Source: CAZFHA01 sp964518595 (GTDB taxonomy: Bacteria > Bacillota > Clostridia > Saccharofermentanales > Saccharofermentanaceae). From it: a stretch of 64,000 nt of DNA. The notes beneath the pieces are model-generated. The model saw only the letters and a list, made by a program, of their open reading frames with translations, had not been told where the DNA came from and did no database searches. Below are positions 44,066-52,442 of this stretch, in pieces. How positions within the stretch are numbered: the stretch's first letter is position 1; each line of letters starts with the position of its first letter. The translations under genes were made by a program, and so were the position numbers. The stretch lies in assembly GCA_964518595.1 (NCBI GenBank), contig CAZFHA010000009.1, positions 1-64,000 on the forward strand. Direction: 5' to 3'.

Positions 44066-44572
44066 ATGAGACTAAATTATAAATATCGTTCTTCCTTGCT
44101 GTCTGGAAATTTTGATGTCTTTGATGAATACAAAAACCTTCGATACAGGGTTAAAGCAAGGCTGGCCTTAGGTAGTGCAGTTGATATCTATGACCACAAT
44201 AATAATCACGTAGGCGCAATGGAATCAGATATCGGAGCACTTTGGCCAAGGTACAAGTTGTATTTGGGTAACCAAAAAGTTGCTGAAGTATTTAAAATTC
44301 CTGGTTTTACTAACCAATCACTGGGCATAGATTGTCAAGGCTGGCGAATTGAGGGCAAAATTTATGGCAGCCCAATCAAGATAATGAAAGAAGAGGAAGT
44401 AGTTGCGACGATTGAGTTTAAACCTAAGATGTTTAATAGTAGTTACAGCATAAATATTCTTGCTTATGATAACCTGCTTATGCTTTTTATGATTGGACTT
44501 GCAGTTGATAGTATAAAAAGCCAACGTGGAAATGCTAAATCAATTTTATCCTATCTGGATTTTTTTACATGA
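44066..44572 (+). CDS. LURP-one-related (YxjI-like) protein
   Basis: 168 aa, cytoplasmic, resembling the LURP-one-related/tubby-like beta-barrel family (YxjI in Bacillus). The visible pattern is repeated strands such as FDVFDEYKNLRYRVKA, VDIYDHNNNHVGAMES, WRIEGKIYG and VVATIEFKPKMF, plus the closing hydrophobic helix LMLFMIGLAVDSIKSQ typical of the fold. AGGAG lies 5 bases before the ATG. No function is established for bacterial members. It stands alone between repeat copy B and the NlpC/P60 gene. Confidence 0.75.
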   Translation: MRLNYKYRSSLLSGNFDVFDEYKNLRYRVKARLALGSAVDIYDHNNNHVGAMESDIGALWPRYKLYLGNQKVAEVFKIPGFTNQSLGIDCQGWRIEGKIYGSPIKIMKEEEVVATIEFKPKMFNSSYSINILAYDNLLMLFMIGLAVDSIKSQRGNAKSILSYLDFFT

Positions 44573-44680
44573 TTTTTAAATTTGATAAAGTGACTTTCTT
44601 GGCTCTCCTGTAATAAATCTGCAAAGCAATTACTGGATTGCCTACAAATGTTTCCGTAATGTTTATAGAATTAATACGGT

Positions 44681-44744
44681 TTGCACAAAAGAATGTTACA
44701 ATTTTAATAATTAGGTTCCCCAAACAGAAAAAGTATACTATAAT
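44681..44744 (+). promoter_or_regulatory. Candidate promoter region of the NlpC/P60 gene
   Basis: Two options are visible in this A/T-rich gap: TTGCAC (44681-44686), 16 bases, then TTTAAT (44703-44708); or a perfect TATAAT at 44739-44744 without a good -35. Either would give a leader of 80-120 bases. Confidence 0.35.
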
Positions 44745-44832
44745 TGGTGAGTGTGTAAATCATCTTAGGTTTGATGACAGTACGAAATGGATTACCTTTT
44801 TGGTATGTCCATCAATTACCTGGAGGTTTTTT

Positions 44833-46203
44833 GTGAAACGAATGAACAATTTTGAGGACAAGGTTACGAAAGAGAGTGCAAACACAATAGGTCGTTTTAA
44901 AGCTAAAGGATTTATTCCTTTGCGAACAGCAGCCATCTTGGGGAGCGCTTTTTTTGTTGTAGCAGCTATTCCTCTATTCAGTGCCGGACATCCTGCTGAT
45001 GTAAGTTTGCAGGTTCCTTCTGAGTTTAGTCAGACTCAGACAAGCTTTACTCCTGTATCAGATGATTTTGAGATTTTGTCTGATCGGAATAGCGACTCTG
45101 ATGTGACTGATACTGAGAAGGTACCCACAACGGTGACTGAAGAACAATCCAAATTGAATCAGATTATTTCTTCTAAGACAGTTGTTATTAGTGAGACCAA
45201 TTCAGATTCAGGCGTTCCTGTAGAACTGCTTGATACATCAAAGTTTGAAGATGACAATACTACGGTGTATTCTCAAGTAGATGGTGCGAATATTCGCAAG
45301 GCACCTAAAGAATCAGGTGAGCTTTTAGGTACACTTGGTTATGGTGATACTATTTTGCGTACCGGAGTAGGCACTTCTTGGTCTAAGGTTGCATTAGCTG
45401 GTGGTGGAGAAGGTTATATTCTATCAGAATTTTTAACGACTTCTTACGTAGCTAAGCCGACCCCAACACCTACAGAGGCGCCTAAGGCGGAAACAAAAGC
45501 GGATACTTCGGATTCCAAAGTTACTAACACTTCTAGTGCCTCTACTGCTAAAGCTGATGTAGCTGCGGCCGTAGCGCCTGCAGTGGCTAAAGCTACTGTT
45601 TCAGAAACCCCTGTTGAGGGAACTTTCTATGCCGTAGGTATTGTCAATGTTCGCTCTGGCCCTGGAACAGACTACTCTGTAACCCGAACCTTATCTTTGG
45701 GCGATGGCGTTGACGTAGTTGCTAAAACTGATAATGGTTGGTATCGAACTGTTAAGGATACTTATGTATTGGCTCAACTTTTCTCAGCTTCTAAGCCAGA
45801 GAAGCCGGTTGAGGACAAGGGCTCCGAGAATACTGAAGCACCTGCTTCAGATGATTTTGCTTCCTTTGTTCGCCAGTTTGTTGGTGTTCCCTATGTTTGG
45901 GCAGGTGCATCTCCCAGCGGTTTTGACTGCTCTGGATTAGTATCTTATGTTTATAGTAATTACTACGGTATATCACTACCACACTTAGCAAGTTCTATTG
46001 CGGGCATGGGTACGGCAGTTGATGCTGCTTCTATCCAAGTTGGTGATGTTATTTGTTATGATTTTTCTGGTGATGGTGTTGTTGACCATGTATCTCTTTA
46101 TGTTGGTGGTGGCGCCATTGTCCATGCTTCTAGTTCTCGACAGAGGGTAGCGGAAGGCGGATTAACAAACAACAGTGTTACATCTATTCGCCGTTTCCTT
46201 TGA
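44833..46203 (+). CDS. Secreted NlpC/P60 peptidoglycan endopeptidase with two SH3 domains
   Basis: 456 aa. A cytoplasmic N-terminus of about 30 residues leads to a signal or anchor helix (RTAAILGSAFFVVAAIPLF). A low-complexity Ser/Thr/Asp stretch follows, then two bacterial SH3 domains (around GANIRKAPKESGELLGTLGYG and IVNVRSGPGTDYSVTRTLSLG) joined by a Pro/Thr/Ala linker. The C-terminal NlpC/P60 domain has Cys366 in FDCSGL, His in DHVSLY and a third polar residue in IVHAS. It cuts stem peptides in the cell wall. The start is GTG 44833 with TGGAGG 6 bases upstream; an open frame extends upstream without a ribosome site. A strong terminator follows. Confidence 0.94.
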   Translation: MKRMNNFEDKVTKESANTIGRFKAKGFIPLRTAAILGSAFFVVAAIPLFSAGHPADVSLQVPSEFSQTQTSFTPVSDDFEILSDRNSDSDVTDTEKVPTTVTEEQSKLNQIISSKTVVISETNSDSGVPVELLDTSKFEDDNTTVYSQVDGANIRKAPKESGELLGTLGYGDTILRTGVGTSWSKVALAGGGEGYILSEFLTTSYVAKPTPTPTEAPKAETKADTSDSKVTNTSSASTAKADVAAAVAPAVAKATVSETPVEGTFYAVGIVNVRSGPGTDYSVTRTLSLGDGVDVVAKTDNGWYRTVKDTYVLAQLFSASKPEKPVEDKGSENTEAPASDDFASFVRQFVGVPYVWAGASPSGFDCSGLVSYVYSNYYGISLPHLASSIAGMGTAVDAASIQVGDVICYDFSGDGVVDHVSLYVGGGAIVHASSSRQRVAEGGLTNNSVTSIRRFL

Positions 46204-46223
46204 TTGATTTTACACAAAATAGA

Positions 46224-46252
46224 GCCGCCGATTTAATCGGCGGCTTTTTTTT
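46224..46252 (+). terminator. Rho-independent terminator of the NlpC/P60 gene
   Basis: Perfect 9-bp stem GCCGCCGAT / ATCGGCGGC (46224-46232, 46236-46244) with a three-base loop and eight T residues after it. It lies 20 bases after the stop codon. Confidence 0.95.
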
Positions 46253-46358
46253 ACCCGAATATAATTGATAATAGCCAGAAATGGAATGATTTAAACTTTT
46301 TTAAAATATTGCCCTTCACTCACAGGTGGGTCATAAAGATTTTTCAAAGAATAAGGAC

Positions 46359-46387
46359 TTGCCATTCTAAGAAACTCGTGATAATAT
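46359..46387 (+). promoter_or_regulatory. Promoter of the rpsB operon
   Basis: TTGCCA (46359-46364), a 17-base spacer and TAATAT (46382-46387), with TGA directly before the -10 as an extended element. The leader of about 75 bases has a GTTTTAC-AGAA-GTAAAC hairpin next to the ribosome site, which could take part in S2 autoregulation. Confidence 0.65.
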
Positions 46388-46468
46388 TTTATAGATTCAA
46401 ATTAAACATGTAGAACTCACTCGTGTGCGCATTAGCGTGTGTTTTACAGAAGTAAACAGGAGGATTTT

Positions 46469-47224
46469 ATGCCAGTTATCTCAATGAAACAGTTACTTGA
46501 AGCCGGAGTCCATTTTGGTCATCAGACAAGAAGATGGAATCCAAAGATGTCGGAGTACATTTATACCGAACGTAATGGAATCCATATTATTGATCTCCAG
46601 AAGACCGTACGCAAGATTGACGATGCTTATATGTTTATTCGTGATATTGCGGCTAATGGCGGCACTGTACTGTTCGTTGGTACAAAGAAGCAAGCACAAG
46701 ACTCTATTGCCGAAGAGGCTGCCCGCTGTGGTATGTACTACATTAATAACCGTTGGCTTGGTGGTACTCTGACCAATTTTACTACAATTCGTAAGCGTAT
46801 TGCTCGTTTGAAAGAATTGCAGACTATGGCAGAAGATGGTTCTTTTGATGTTCGTCCTAAGAAGGAAGTTGCTAAGCTTAAGCTCGAATTAGAGAAGCTT
46901 GAGAAGAATTTGGGCGGAATTCAAGAAATGACACGTATTCCTGCCGTTTTGTTTATTGTTGATACTAGAAAAGAACACTTGGCTGTTGCCGAAGCACGTC
47001 GTTTGGGTATCCCCGTAGTTGCTATCGTCGATACAAATTGTGATCCTGAAGAAGTTGATCAGGTAATCCCTGGTAACGATGATGCTATCCGTGCGGTTAA
47101 ATTAATTGCTGGCAGAATGGCTGATGCAGTTATTGAAGCTCGCCAAGGAGAACAACTCGAAGCTGATACAGTTGAAGACGTTGTTGTAGAGGAAGTTTCC
47201 GAAGAAGTTTCTTTGGAAGCATAA
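46469..47224 (+). CDS. rpsB: 30S ribosomal protein S2
   Basis: 251 aa, standard bacterial S2. It begins MPVISMKQLLEAGVHFGHQTRRWNPKM, and has YIYTERNGIHIIDLQKT, NNRWLGGTLTNF and PVVAIVDTNCDPEEVDQVIPGNDDAIRA. The C-terminal tail is acidic and variable. ATG 46469 has CAGGAGG upstream and matches the conserved N-terminus; the frame is open for ten more codons without reason to use them. It is first in the rpsB-tsf unit. Confidence 0.98.
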   Translation: MPVISMKQLLEAGVHFGHQTRRWNPKMSEYIYTERNGIHIIDLQKTVRKIDDAYMFIRDIAANGGTVLFVGTKKQAQDSIAEEAARCGMYYINNRWLGGTLTNFTTIRKRIARLKELQTMAEDGSFDVRPKKEVAKLKLELEKLEKNLGGIQEMTRIPAVLFIVDTRKEHLAVAEARRLGIPVVAIVDTNCDPEEVDQVIPGNDDAIRAVKLIAGRMADAVIEARQGEQLEADTVEDVVVEEVSEEVSLEA

Positions 47225-47282
47225 GGCTCTCAGTTATATATTGATAGATTTGTTAATGTCGAATTTTTAGGAGGATTTCTAT

Positions 47283-47933
47283 ATGGTAGAGATTAGTGCT
47301 GCTCAAGTTAAAGAGCTGCGTGATGCAACTGGTTCAGGAATCATGGACTGTAAGAAAGCTCTTCAGTCTAGTGATGGAGATATGGAGAAGGCAATTGCTT
47401 GGCTCCGGGAGAAGGGTATTGCTTCTGCTGATAAGAAAGCAGGGCGTATTGCGGCTGAAGGTATTGTTGACGCTTACATTCATGCCGGTGGTAGAATTGG
47501 CGTATTAGTTGAAGTCAACATTGAGACTGACTTTGCCGCCAAGAACGAAATGTTCAAGAATTTTGTTAAGGATGTTGCTATGCACATTGCTGCTAGCAAT
47601 CCTCGTTGGGTTACCAAGGAAGAAGTCCCTGCCCGTGAGGTAGAGAAAGAAACTGAGATTATCCGTAATAAAGCTTTGAATGAAGGCAAACCTGAAAAGA
47701 TTCTGGATAAAATTGTTGAGGGTTCCTTAGCCAAGTTCTATAAAGAGAACTGCCTCTTGGAGCAAGAGTTCGTCAAGGATGATTCCAAGACCATCGAGAC
47801 TCTTCAGAAAGAATTGACTGCTGCTATTGGTGAGAAGGTATCCATTCGTCGTTTCACACGTTACGAGATGGGTGAAGGTCTAGCCAAGAAGGAAGAGAAT
47901 TTTGCTGAAGAAGTCATGAAGCAGATGAACTAA
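47283..47933 (+). CDS. tsf: Elongation factor Ts
   Basis: Nucleotide exchange factor for EF-Tu, 216 aa, the shorter Firmicutes form with one core repeat. The N-terminal UBA-like domain VKELRDATGSGIMDCKKAL and the central VEVNIETDFAAKNEMFKNF (TDF residues that contact EF-Tu) are conserved. AGGAGG precedes the ATG. A hairpin terminator follows, so pyrH may be expressed at a lower level. Confidence 0.98.
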   Translation: MVEISAAQVKELRDATGSGIMDCKKALQSSDGDMEKAIAWLREKGIASADKKAGRIAAEGIVDAYIHAGGRIGVLVEVNIETDFAAKNEMFKNFVKDVAMHIAASNPRWVTKEEVPAREVEKETEIIRNKALNEGKPEKILDKIVEGSLAKFYKENCLLEQEFVKDDSKTIETLQKELTAAIGEKVSIRRFTRYEMGEGLAKKEENFAEEVMKQMN

Positions 47934-47958
47934 TTATGTTTAGGTACAGTTGATAGAA

Positions 47959-47992
47959 AGCTGTCATGAATTTTTCGTGACGGCTTTTTTTT
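47959..47992 (+). terminator. Terminator or attenuator between tsf and pyrH
   Basis: A 12-bp stem with two G-T pairs (47959-47970 with 47974-47985), a TTT loop and a run of eight T. pyrH begins only 37 bases later and no strong promoter is seen between, so partial termination is likely. Confidence 0.85.
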
Positions 47993-48028
47993 AAGAGATT
48001 TTTCGTGTTACGCTTATGGAGGTGAAAG

Positions 48029-48736
48029 ATGAGCAAGCTACCTTACAAAAGAATACTTCTAAAGATTAGCGGAGAAGCCTTAGCCGGTGACAAGAAGATT
48101 GGAATAGATGATGGTGTTTTGCGCACAATTAGTGCTACAATCAAGCAAGTGTCTGATTTAGGGGTAGAAGTTGCAGTGGTAGTAGGCGGCGGTAATTTTT
48201 GGCGAGGTAGAACCAGTGAATTTATGGATCGCGTTACTGCTGATCACATGGGGATGCTGGCAACTTTGATGAATGCTTTGGCTCTTTCTGATGCCTTAGA
48301 GCAGGCCGGGGCTACTACCAGAGTTCTCTCCGCCGTAGAAATTCGCCAAATGGCCGAATCTTACATCCGGAAACGTTCCATACGTCATCTTGAGAAAGGC
48401 AGAATTGTTATTTTTGCTTGCGGCACAGGTAACCCATTCTTTTCCACAGACACAGGTGCGGCTCTACGCGCAGCTGAGATTGAAGCGGATGTGTTTTGTA
48501 AGGCTACCATGGTGGATGGGGTTTATGACAAAGATCCTAATATTTACTCAGATGCAAAGAAGTATGAGACGGTTTCCCATGATGAAGTGCTTCAATTGAA
48601 TCTCAAGGTAATGGATGCGACGGCAGCGGCTCTCTGTAGAGATAATAAGACCTCTATTTTGGTCTTTTCTATGGAAGACCCGGAAAATATTCTGCGCATC
48701 GTTAAGGGTGAGCAGATTGGTACATTAGTTCAGTAA
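48029..48736 (+). CDS. pyrH: UMP kinase
   Basis: Phosphorylates UMP to UDP, 235 aa, amino-acid-kinase fold. The N-terminal YKRILLKISGEALAG, then VVVGGGNFWRG, DHMGMLATLMNALALSDAL, GTGNPFFSTDTGAALRAAEIEAD and VMDATAAALCRDNKTSILVF all match PyrH. GGAGGTG lies 7 bases before the ATG. The family is controlled by GTP and UTP. It sits in its common place between tsf and frr. Confidence 0.98.
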   Translation: MSKLPYKRILLKISGEALAGDKKIGIDDGVLRTISATIKQVSDLGVEVAVVVGGGNFWRGRTSEFMDRVTADHMGMLATLMNALALSDALEQAGATTRVLSAVEIRQMAESYIRKRSIRHLEKGRIVIFACGTGNPFFSTDTGAALRAAEIEADVFCKATMVDGVYDKDPNIYSDAKKYETVSHDEVLQLNLKVMDATAAALCRDNKTSILVFSMEDPENILRIVKGEQIGTLVQ

Positions 48737-48839
48737 TAGAAGAGAATTGTAAGCTATTCTCTTAGAAGGTCTATACCAAAAATAAAATATCGGTATAATA
48801 GAATTATAATGTAGTTTAAATAAAGGAGAGGTGGATCTT

Positions 48840-49406
48840 ATGATAGAAATTTCCAAAGATACTTATGTCACCTATGAAGAAAAAATGAAAAAAACTCTTA
48901 CCAATCTGACGGAAAATCTTAACGCTATTCGGGCGGGTCGAGCCAATCCCCATGTATTGGATCGTATTTTTGTTGATTATTATGGTGCTAAGACAGGACT
49001 AAATGCAGTAGCTAACATTCAGGTTCCTGACCCCCGAACCATCAGCATTACGCCTTGGGATCCCTCCATTTTAAAAGAAATCGAAAAGGCAATTCAGATG
49101 TCTGATTTAGGGATTAATCCAACCAACGATGGTAAGATTATACGTTTGTCTTTTCCAATTTTGACTACGGATCGTCGTAAAGAATTGGTAAAGTCAGTCA
49201 GTACCTATACAGAAGAATCAAAAATTGCCATCAGAAATATTCGCCGTGAAGGAATAGATACCTATCGTGCTCATCATAAGAAGAAAGAAATTACTGATGA
49301 TGATATGGCTTCTTTTGAAGATGGCATCCAAAAGTTAACGGATAAGTATATTCGTGAAGCGGAGAAGATTGCCGCAGATAAAGAAAAGGACCTAATGGAA
49401 ATATAA
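48840..49406 (+). CDS. frr: Ribosome recycling factor
   Basis: 188 aa, splits post-termination ribosomes with EF-G. The typical AIRAGRANPHVLDRIFVDYYG, VPDPRTISITPWD, GINPTNDGKIIRLSFP and C-terminal KYIREAEKIAADKEKDLM are present. ATG 48840 is chosen since GGAGAGG lies about 9 bases upstream; the GTG at 48831 directly abuts the ribosome site. Two TATAAT sequences (48794, 48805) lie just upstream, but without good -35 partners. Confidence 0.97.
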   Translation: MIEISKDTYVTYEEKMKKTLTNLTENLNAIRAGRANPHVLDRIFVDYYGAKTGLNAVANIQVPDPRTISITPWDPSILKEIEKAIQMSDLGINPTNDGKIIRLSFPILTTDRRKELVKSVSTYTEESKIAIRNIRREGIDTYRAHHKKKEITDDDMASFEDGIQKLTDKYIREAEKIAADKEKDLMEI

Positions 49407-49419
49407 GTTTCATGAGGTT

Positions 49420-49448
49420 AAAGGCGGGTAGTCAAATCCCGCCTTTAC
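49420..49448 (+). terminator. Perfect hairpin between frr and uppS, no U-tract
   Basis: TAAAGGCGGG (49420-49429) pairs perfectly with CCCGCCTTTA (49439-49448) around a 9-base loop. ACCG follows, so classic termination is unlikely. It may mark an mRNA processing or stability boundary, and uppS starts 17 bases later. Confidence 0.5.
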
Positions 49449-49464
49449 CGTTGAAAGGACTATT

Positions 49465-50274
49465 ATGACCCTAAAAAGCAAGCGAAGAGGCCAACCAGGA
49501 CTTTGGTGGTTGAGCGGACTTTTCTCAAAGAGGACTAAAGAGGTTGCCCTTTCAGGGGAGAATCTAAAAATTCCTCAACATGTAGCGGTGATTATGGATG
49601 GAAATGGGCGATGGGCGGAGAAGCGATTTTTACCTCGGTCAGCCGGACATCGTGCCGGTGCAGAGAATTTAAAGGTACTTTGCAGAAACTGCGGACGCTA
49701 TGGAGTAAAGTATCTGACAGTTTACGCTTTTTCTACTGAGAATTGGAGTCGGCCGGAAGATGAAGTTCATGGCTTAATGGAACTCTTTGTAGAGTTTTTT
49801 GAGCGTTACGATCCGGAGTTGGCGGAAGAAGGTATTCGGGTTCGTTTTACCGGGGATATTTCCGGTCTACCGGAGCATATTCAGGCTGTATGCCAGCGGG
49901 CAGAGGCTCAATCCATGAACCGAGACCGGATGCAGCTGATTGTGGCCTTTAACTATGGTGGACGCAGAGAGATTTTAGAGGCTTGCCAGAAAATTGCCCG
50001 ACTTGTTCAAGGGGGAGAGCTTGTGCCCGAGGACATTAAGGAGGATACTATTGCGGAATATTTGTATTTACCAGATGTTCCTGATCCTGACTTGATTATT
50101 CGGCCAGGTGGTGAAATTCGTTTGTCTAATTTTTTAGTTTGGGAAGCAGCTTATGCTGAGTTCTGGGCAACGGATGTTTTGTGGCCAGATTTTGGACTTG
50201 AGGAGTTGACAGCGGCCTTTACGGCGTTTACCTTGCGTGATCGTCGCTTTGGAGGGCTATCTAAATCTAAGTAA
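49465..50274 (+). CDS. uppS: Isoprenyl (undecaprenyl diphosphate) synthase
   Basis: Cis-prenyltransferase that makes the C55 carrier lipid for cell-wall synthesis, 269 aa. The catalytic Asp lies in VIMDGNGRWAEKR near residue 44. AGHRAGAENLK, YAFSTENWSRP and the diphosphate-binding IIRPGGEIRLSNFLVWE then follow. The first 35 residues are a basic extension before the conserved core. AAAGGA precedes the ATG. It is followed by cdsA and dxr in the order usual for Clostridia. Confidence 0.97.
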   Translation: MTLKSKRRGQPGLWWLSGLFSKRTKEVALSGENLKIPQHVAVIMDGNGRWAEKRFLPRSAGHRAGAENLKVLCRNCGRYGVKYLTVYAFSTENWSRPEDEVHGLMELFVEFFERYDPELAEEGIRVRFTGDISGLPEHIQAVCQRAEAQSMNRDRMQLIVAFNYGGRREILEACQKIARLVQGGELVPEDIKEDTIAEYLYLPDVPDPDLIIRPGGEIRLSNFLVWEAAYAEFWATDVLWPDFGLEELTAAFTAFTLRDRRFGGLSKSK

Positions 50275-50348
50275 GACGGTTAGTTAAACTTCTTACCATT
50301 ATGAGAAAGGGATAACAAAGATGTATTTCTTTGTTGTTGGTAGTGATT

Positions 50349-51200
50349 ATGAAGCAACGAATCATTACGGGTGTGGCTTTTACCGGTGGAATTTTACTTT
50401 TTGTTCTTCCGGCCTATTTTTGGCCCTTTTTCTTTATTTTATTGTGGCTGTTGGTAGCAATAATCTCTACCCATGAGCTTGTGGCAGCGGTGAAATATAA
50501 GAAACTTGCGCCTTCTGCTATCTTGGCTTATGCCGGGGCACTATTGGCCTTTGTTCCCTTGCTAGTGGCTCAGTTCTCAACCTCATTAGTCTGGGGCTTT
50601 GCTGCCTATAGTATGGCCGTGCTGTTGTTCATCATGTTTACCGTGATTTTTTCTGTGATTAGAAATCATGATCATGAAGCACTAGCAGATGGAATTGCAA
50701 CAGCGTGTATTATACTCTATGTTTCTTTTCCTCTGGCCTCTGCCAGTGTCATAACGCTCTTTGTTCCAGATGCCTGGTTTTTTCTGGTAATGGGACTATT
50801 TGCACCTTGGGTTTCTGATGTCTTTGCTTATTTTTCCGGTTCTCTTTTGGGTAAACATAAGATTGTCCCTCATATTAGCCCCAAGAAAACTTGGGAAGGT
50901 TGTATTGGTGGGGCTTTAGGGACAGCCCTTGTGGTTGCTTTGTATTTTTCTTTGCTGGTGGATAAAGTCTTGGTTGGGCGCTTTTCTGATTGGAGTCTGA
51001 TATGGGCAGCGGCACTGACCGGACTTTTGCTGTCTGTTTTTTCTCAATTAGGAGATTGGCTGGCTTCGGCTATTAAGCGCTGGGCCGGGATTAAGGATTT
51101 TGGTAGTTTTCTGCCGGGACATGGTGGCTTACTGGATCGTTTTGACAGTGTCTTTTTTACTTTACCGGCAACACTGATCATTTCATTTTGGCTTATATGA
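50349..51200 (+). CDS. cdsA: Phosphatidate cytidylyltransferase
   Basis: Makes CDP-diacylglycerol for phospholipid synthesis, 283 aa with about eight helices. The C-terminal signature SQLGDWLASAIKRWAGIKDFG followed by LPGHGGLLDRFDS is diagnostic. ATG 50349 is preferred from the usual start MKQRIITGV; only GGTAGTGA lies close upstream. TTG 50331 is an alternative. A better ribosome site (AAAGGG) instead serves an out-of-frame ATG at 50321, so the true start is less certain than elsewhere. Confidence 0.93.
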   Translation: MKQRIITGVAFTGGILLFVLPAYFWPFFFILLWLLVAIISTHELVAAVKYKKLAPSAILAYAGALLAFVPLLVAQFSTSLVWGFAAYSMAVLLFIMFTVIFSVIRNHDHEALADGIATACIILYVSFPLASASVITLFVPDAWFFLVMGLFAPWVSDVFAYFSGSLLGKHKIVPHISPKKTWEGCIGGALGTALVVALYFSLLVDKVLVGRFSDWSLIWAAALTGLLLSVFSQLGDWLASAIKRWAGIKDFGSFLPGHGGLLDRFDSVFFTLPATLIISFWLI

Positions 51201-51210
51201 GGGATAATAA

Positions 51211-52386
51211 ATGAAACATTTGGCAGTTTTAGGCTCGACAGGCTCAATTGGTCGTCAAACTTTAGAAGTGGTAGCAGCTATGCCGGAGCGGTTTAAGGTT
51301 TTGGCCTTGGCCTGCGGTAGTCAGATTGCTGTACTGGAAGAACAGATTAAGGTATTCTCCCCGGAACTTGTTAGTGTCGAAAGGGAAGAAGATGCCATAT
51401 TCCTCCAAAAAAGAGTTCGGGAATTGGGCCTTACTACTCAGGTACTTTTCGGAGAAGATGGCAATTGTGCTTGCGGAACTCTTACTGGTGTGGATATGGT
51501 GGTGGCGGCCATGGTTGGTGTAAGAGGGCTAAAACCAGTATTAGCCGCTATTGAAGCAGGTAAGAATATTGCTTTGGCCAATAAAGAGACCTTAGTTGCA
51601 GCCGGGGGCTTGGTTTTACCTAAAGTTGAGCAGGCAAAAGTTAAGCTTTTTCCGGTGGACAGTGAACATTCTGCAATTTGGCAGTGTCTTTGGGGGCAGC
51701 CCAATGGCAGTCTGGAACATATTTATCTGACAGCTTCCGGTGGGCCTTTTCGAGGTTTTTCAAAAGAGCAGCTGGAACATGTGTCCGTTGCAGAGGCATT
51801 GGCTCATCCGACTTGGCAGATGGGTGGTAAGATTACTATTGATTCGGCAACTATGATGAATAAAGGGCTTGAGGTTATCGAAGCCTCCTGGCTCTTTGGG
51901 CTCCCTGTTGATGACATCAGTGTAGCGGTACATCCTCAGAGCATCATTCATTCCATGATACGCTTACGGGATGGTTCGGTTCTGGCACAGATGGGATTCC
52001 CTGATATGAAAGTTCCTATTCAGGTGGCTCTATGTTATCCTTTTCGTTTTGAAAGCAATACTCGAACTTTTGATCCCTTTGCGGAAGGTGCTGCTAACCT
52101 GAGCTTTTCACCTTGCGATACTAAGGTGTTTCGCTGTCTTGATTTGGCTTATGAGGCCGGCAGAATTGGTGGAACTTTACCGGCTGTTATGAATTCGGCT
52201 AATGAGAGTGCAGTGGAAGCTTTTTTGAATAACCGAATCTCCTTTGCTCAGATTCCTACAATGATTGAACGGTGTATGGATAGCCATGTGCAGTCAGGGC
52301 TTATTAAGACCTATCGTTTAGAAGATATTGAGGAGCTCGATATTTGGGCACGACGCTTTATGGAAGAATCTATTACCAGAGGCTGA
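51211..52386 (+). CDS. dxr: 1-deoxy-D-xylulose 5-phosphate reductoisomerase
   Basis: Second step of the MEP isoprenoid pathway, 391 aa. The NADPH-binding GSTGSIGRQTLEV is at residues 7-19. NIALANKETLVAAG, VDSEHSAIWQCL (metal and substrate site), ITASGG-like LTASGGPFRG, and MMNKGLEVIEASWLF are typical. It starts 10 bases after cdsA, with GAGGGAT as ribosome site. The enzyme class is the known target of fosmidomycin. Confidence 0.98.
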   Translation: MKHLAVLGSTGSIGRQTLEVVAAMPERFKVLALACGSQIAVLEEQIKVFSPELVSVEREEDAIFLQKRVRELGLTTQVLFGEDGNCACGTLTGVDMVVAAMVGVRGLKPVLAAIEAGKNIALANKETLVAAGGLVLPKVEQAKVKLFPVDSEHSAIWQCLWGQPNGSLEHIYLTASGGPFRGFSKEQLEHVSVAEALAHPTWQMGGKITIDSATMMNKGLEVIEASWLFGLPVDDISVAVHPQSIIHSMIRLRDGSVLAQMGFPDMKVPIQVALCYPFRFESNTRTFDPFAEGAANLSFSPCDTKVFRCLDLAYEAGRIGGTLPAVMNSANESAVEAFLNNRISFAQIPTMIERCMDSHVQSGLIKTYRLEDIEELDIWARRFMEESITRG

Positions 52387-52442
52387 TATTCCTGTATAAT
52401 AAGAATGAGTAATTGACTTAAAGCAACAGACAGGAGTAAAAT

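Noticed and set aside
44638..44832. N-terminal extension of the NlpC/P60 protein
   Set aside because: The frame is open but has no ribosome site and spans promoter-like A/T-rich DNA; GTG 44833 has a strong TGGAGG at ideal spacing.
46253..46358. Small gene between the terminator and the rpsB promoter
   Set aside because: No frame with both a start and a ribosome site; the sequence is A/T-rich leader or spacer.
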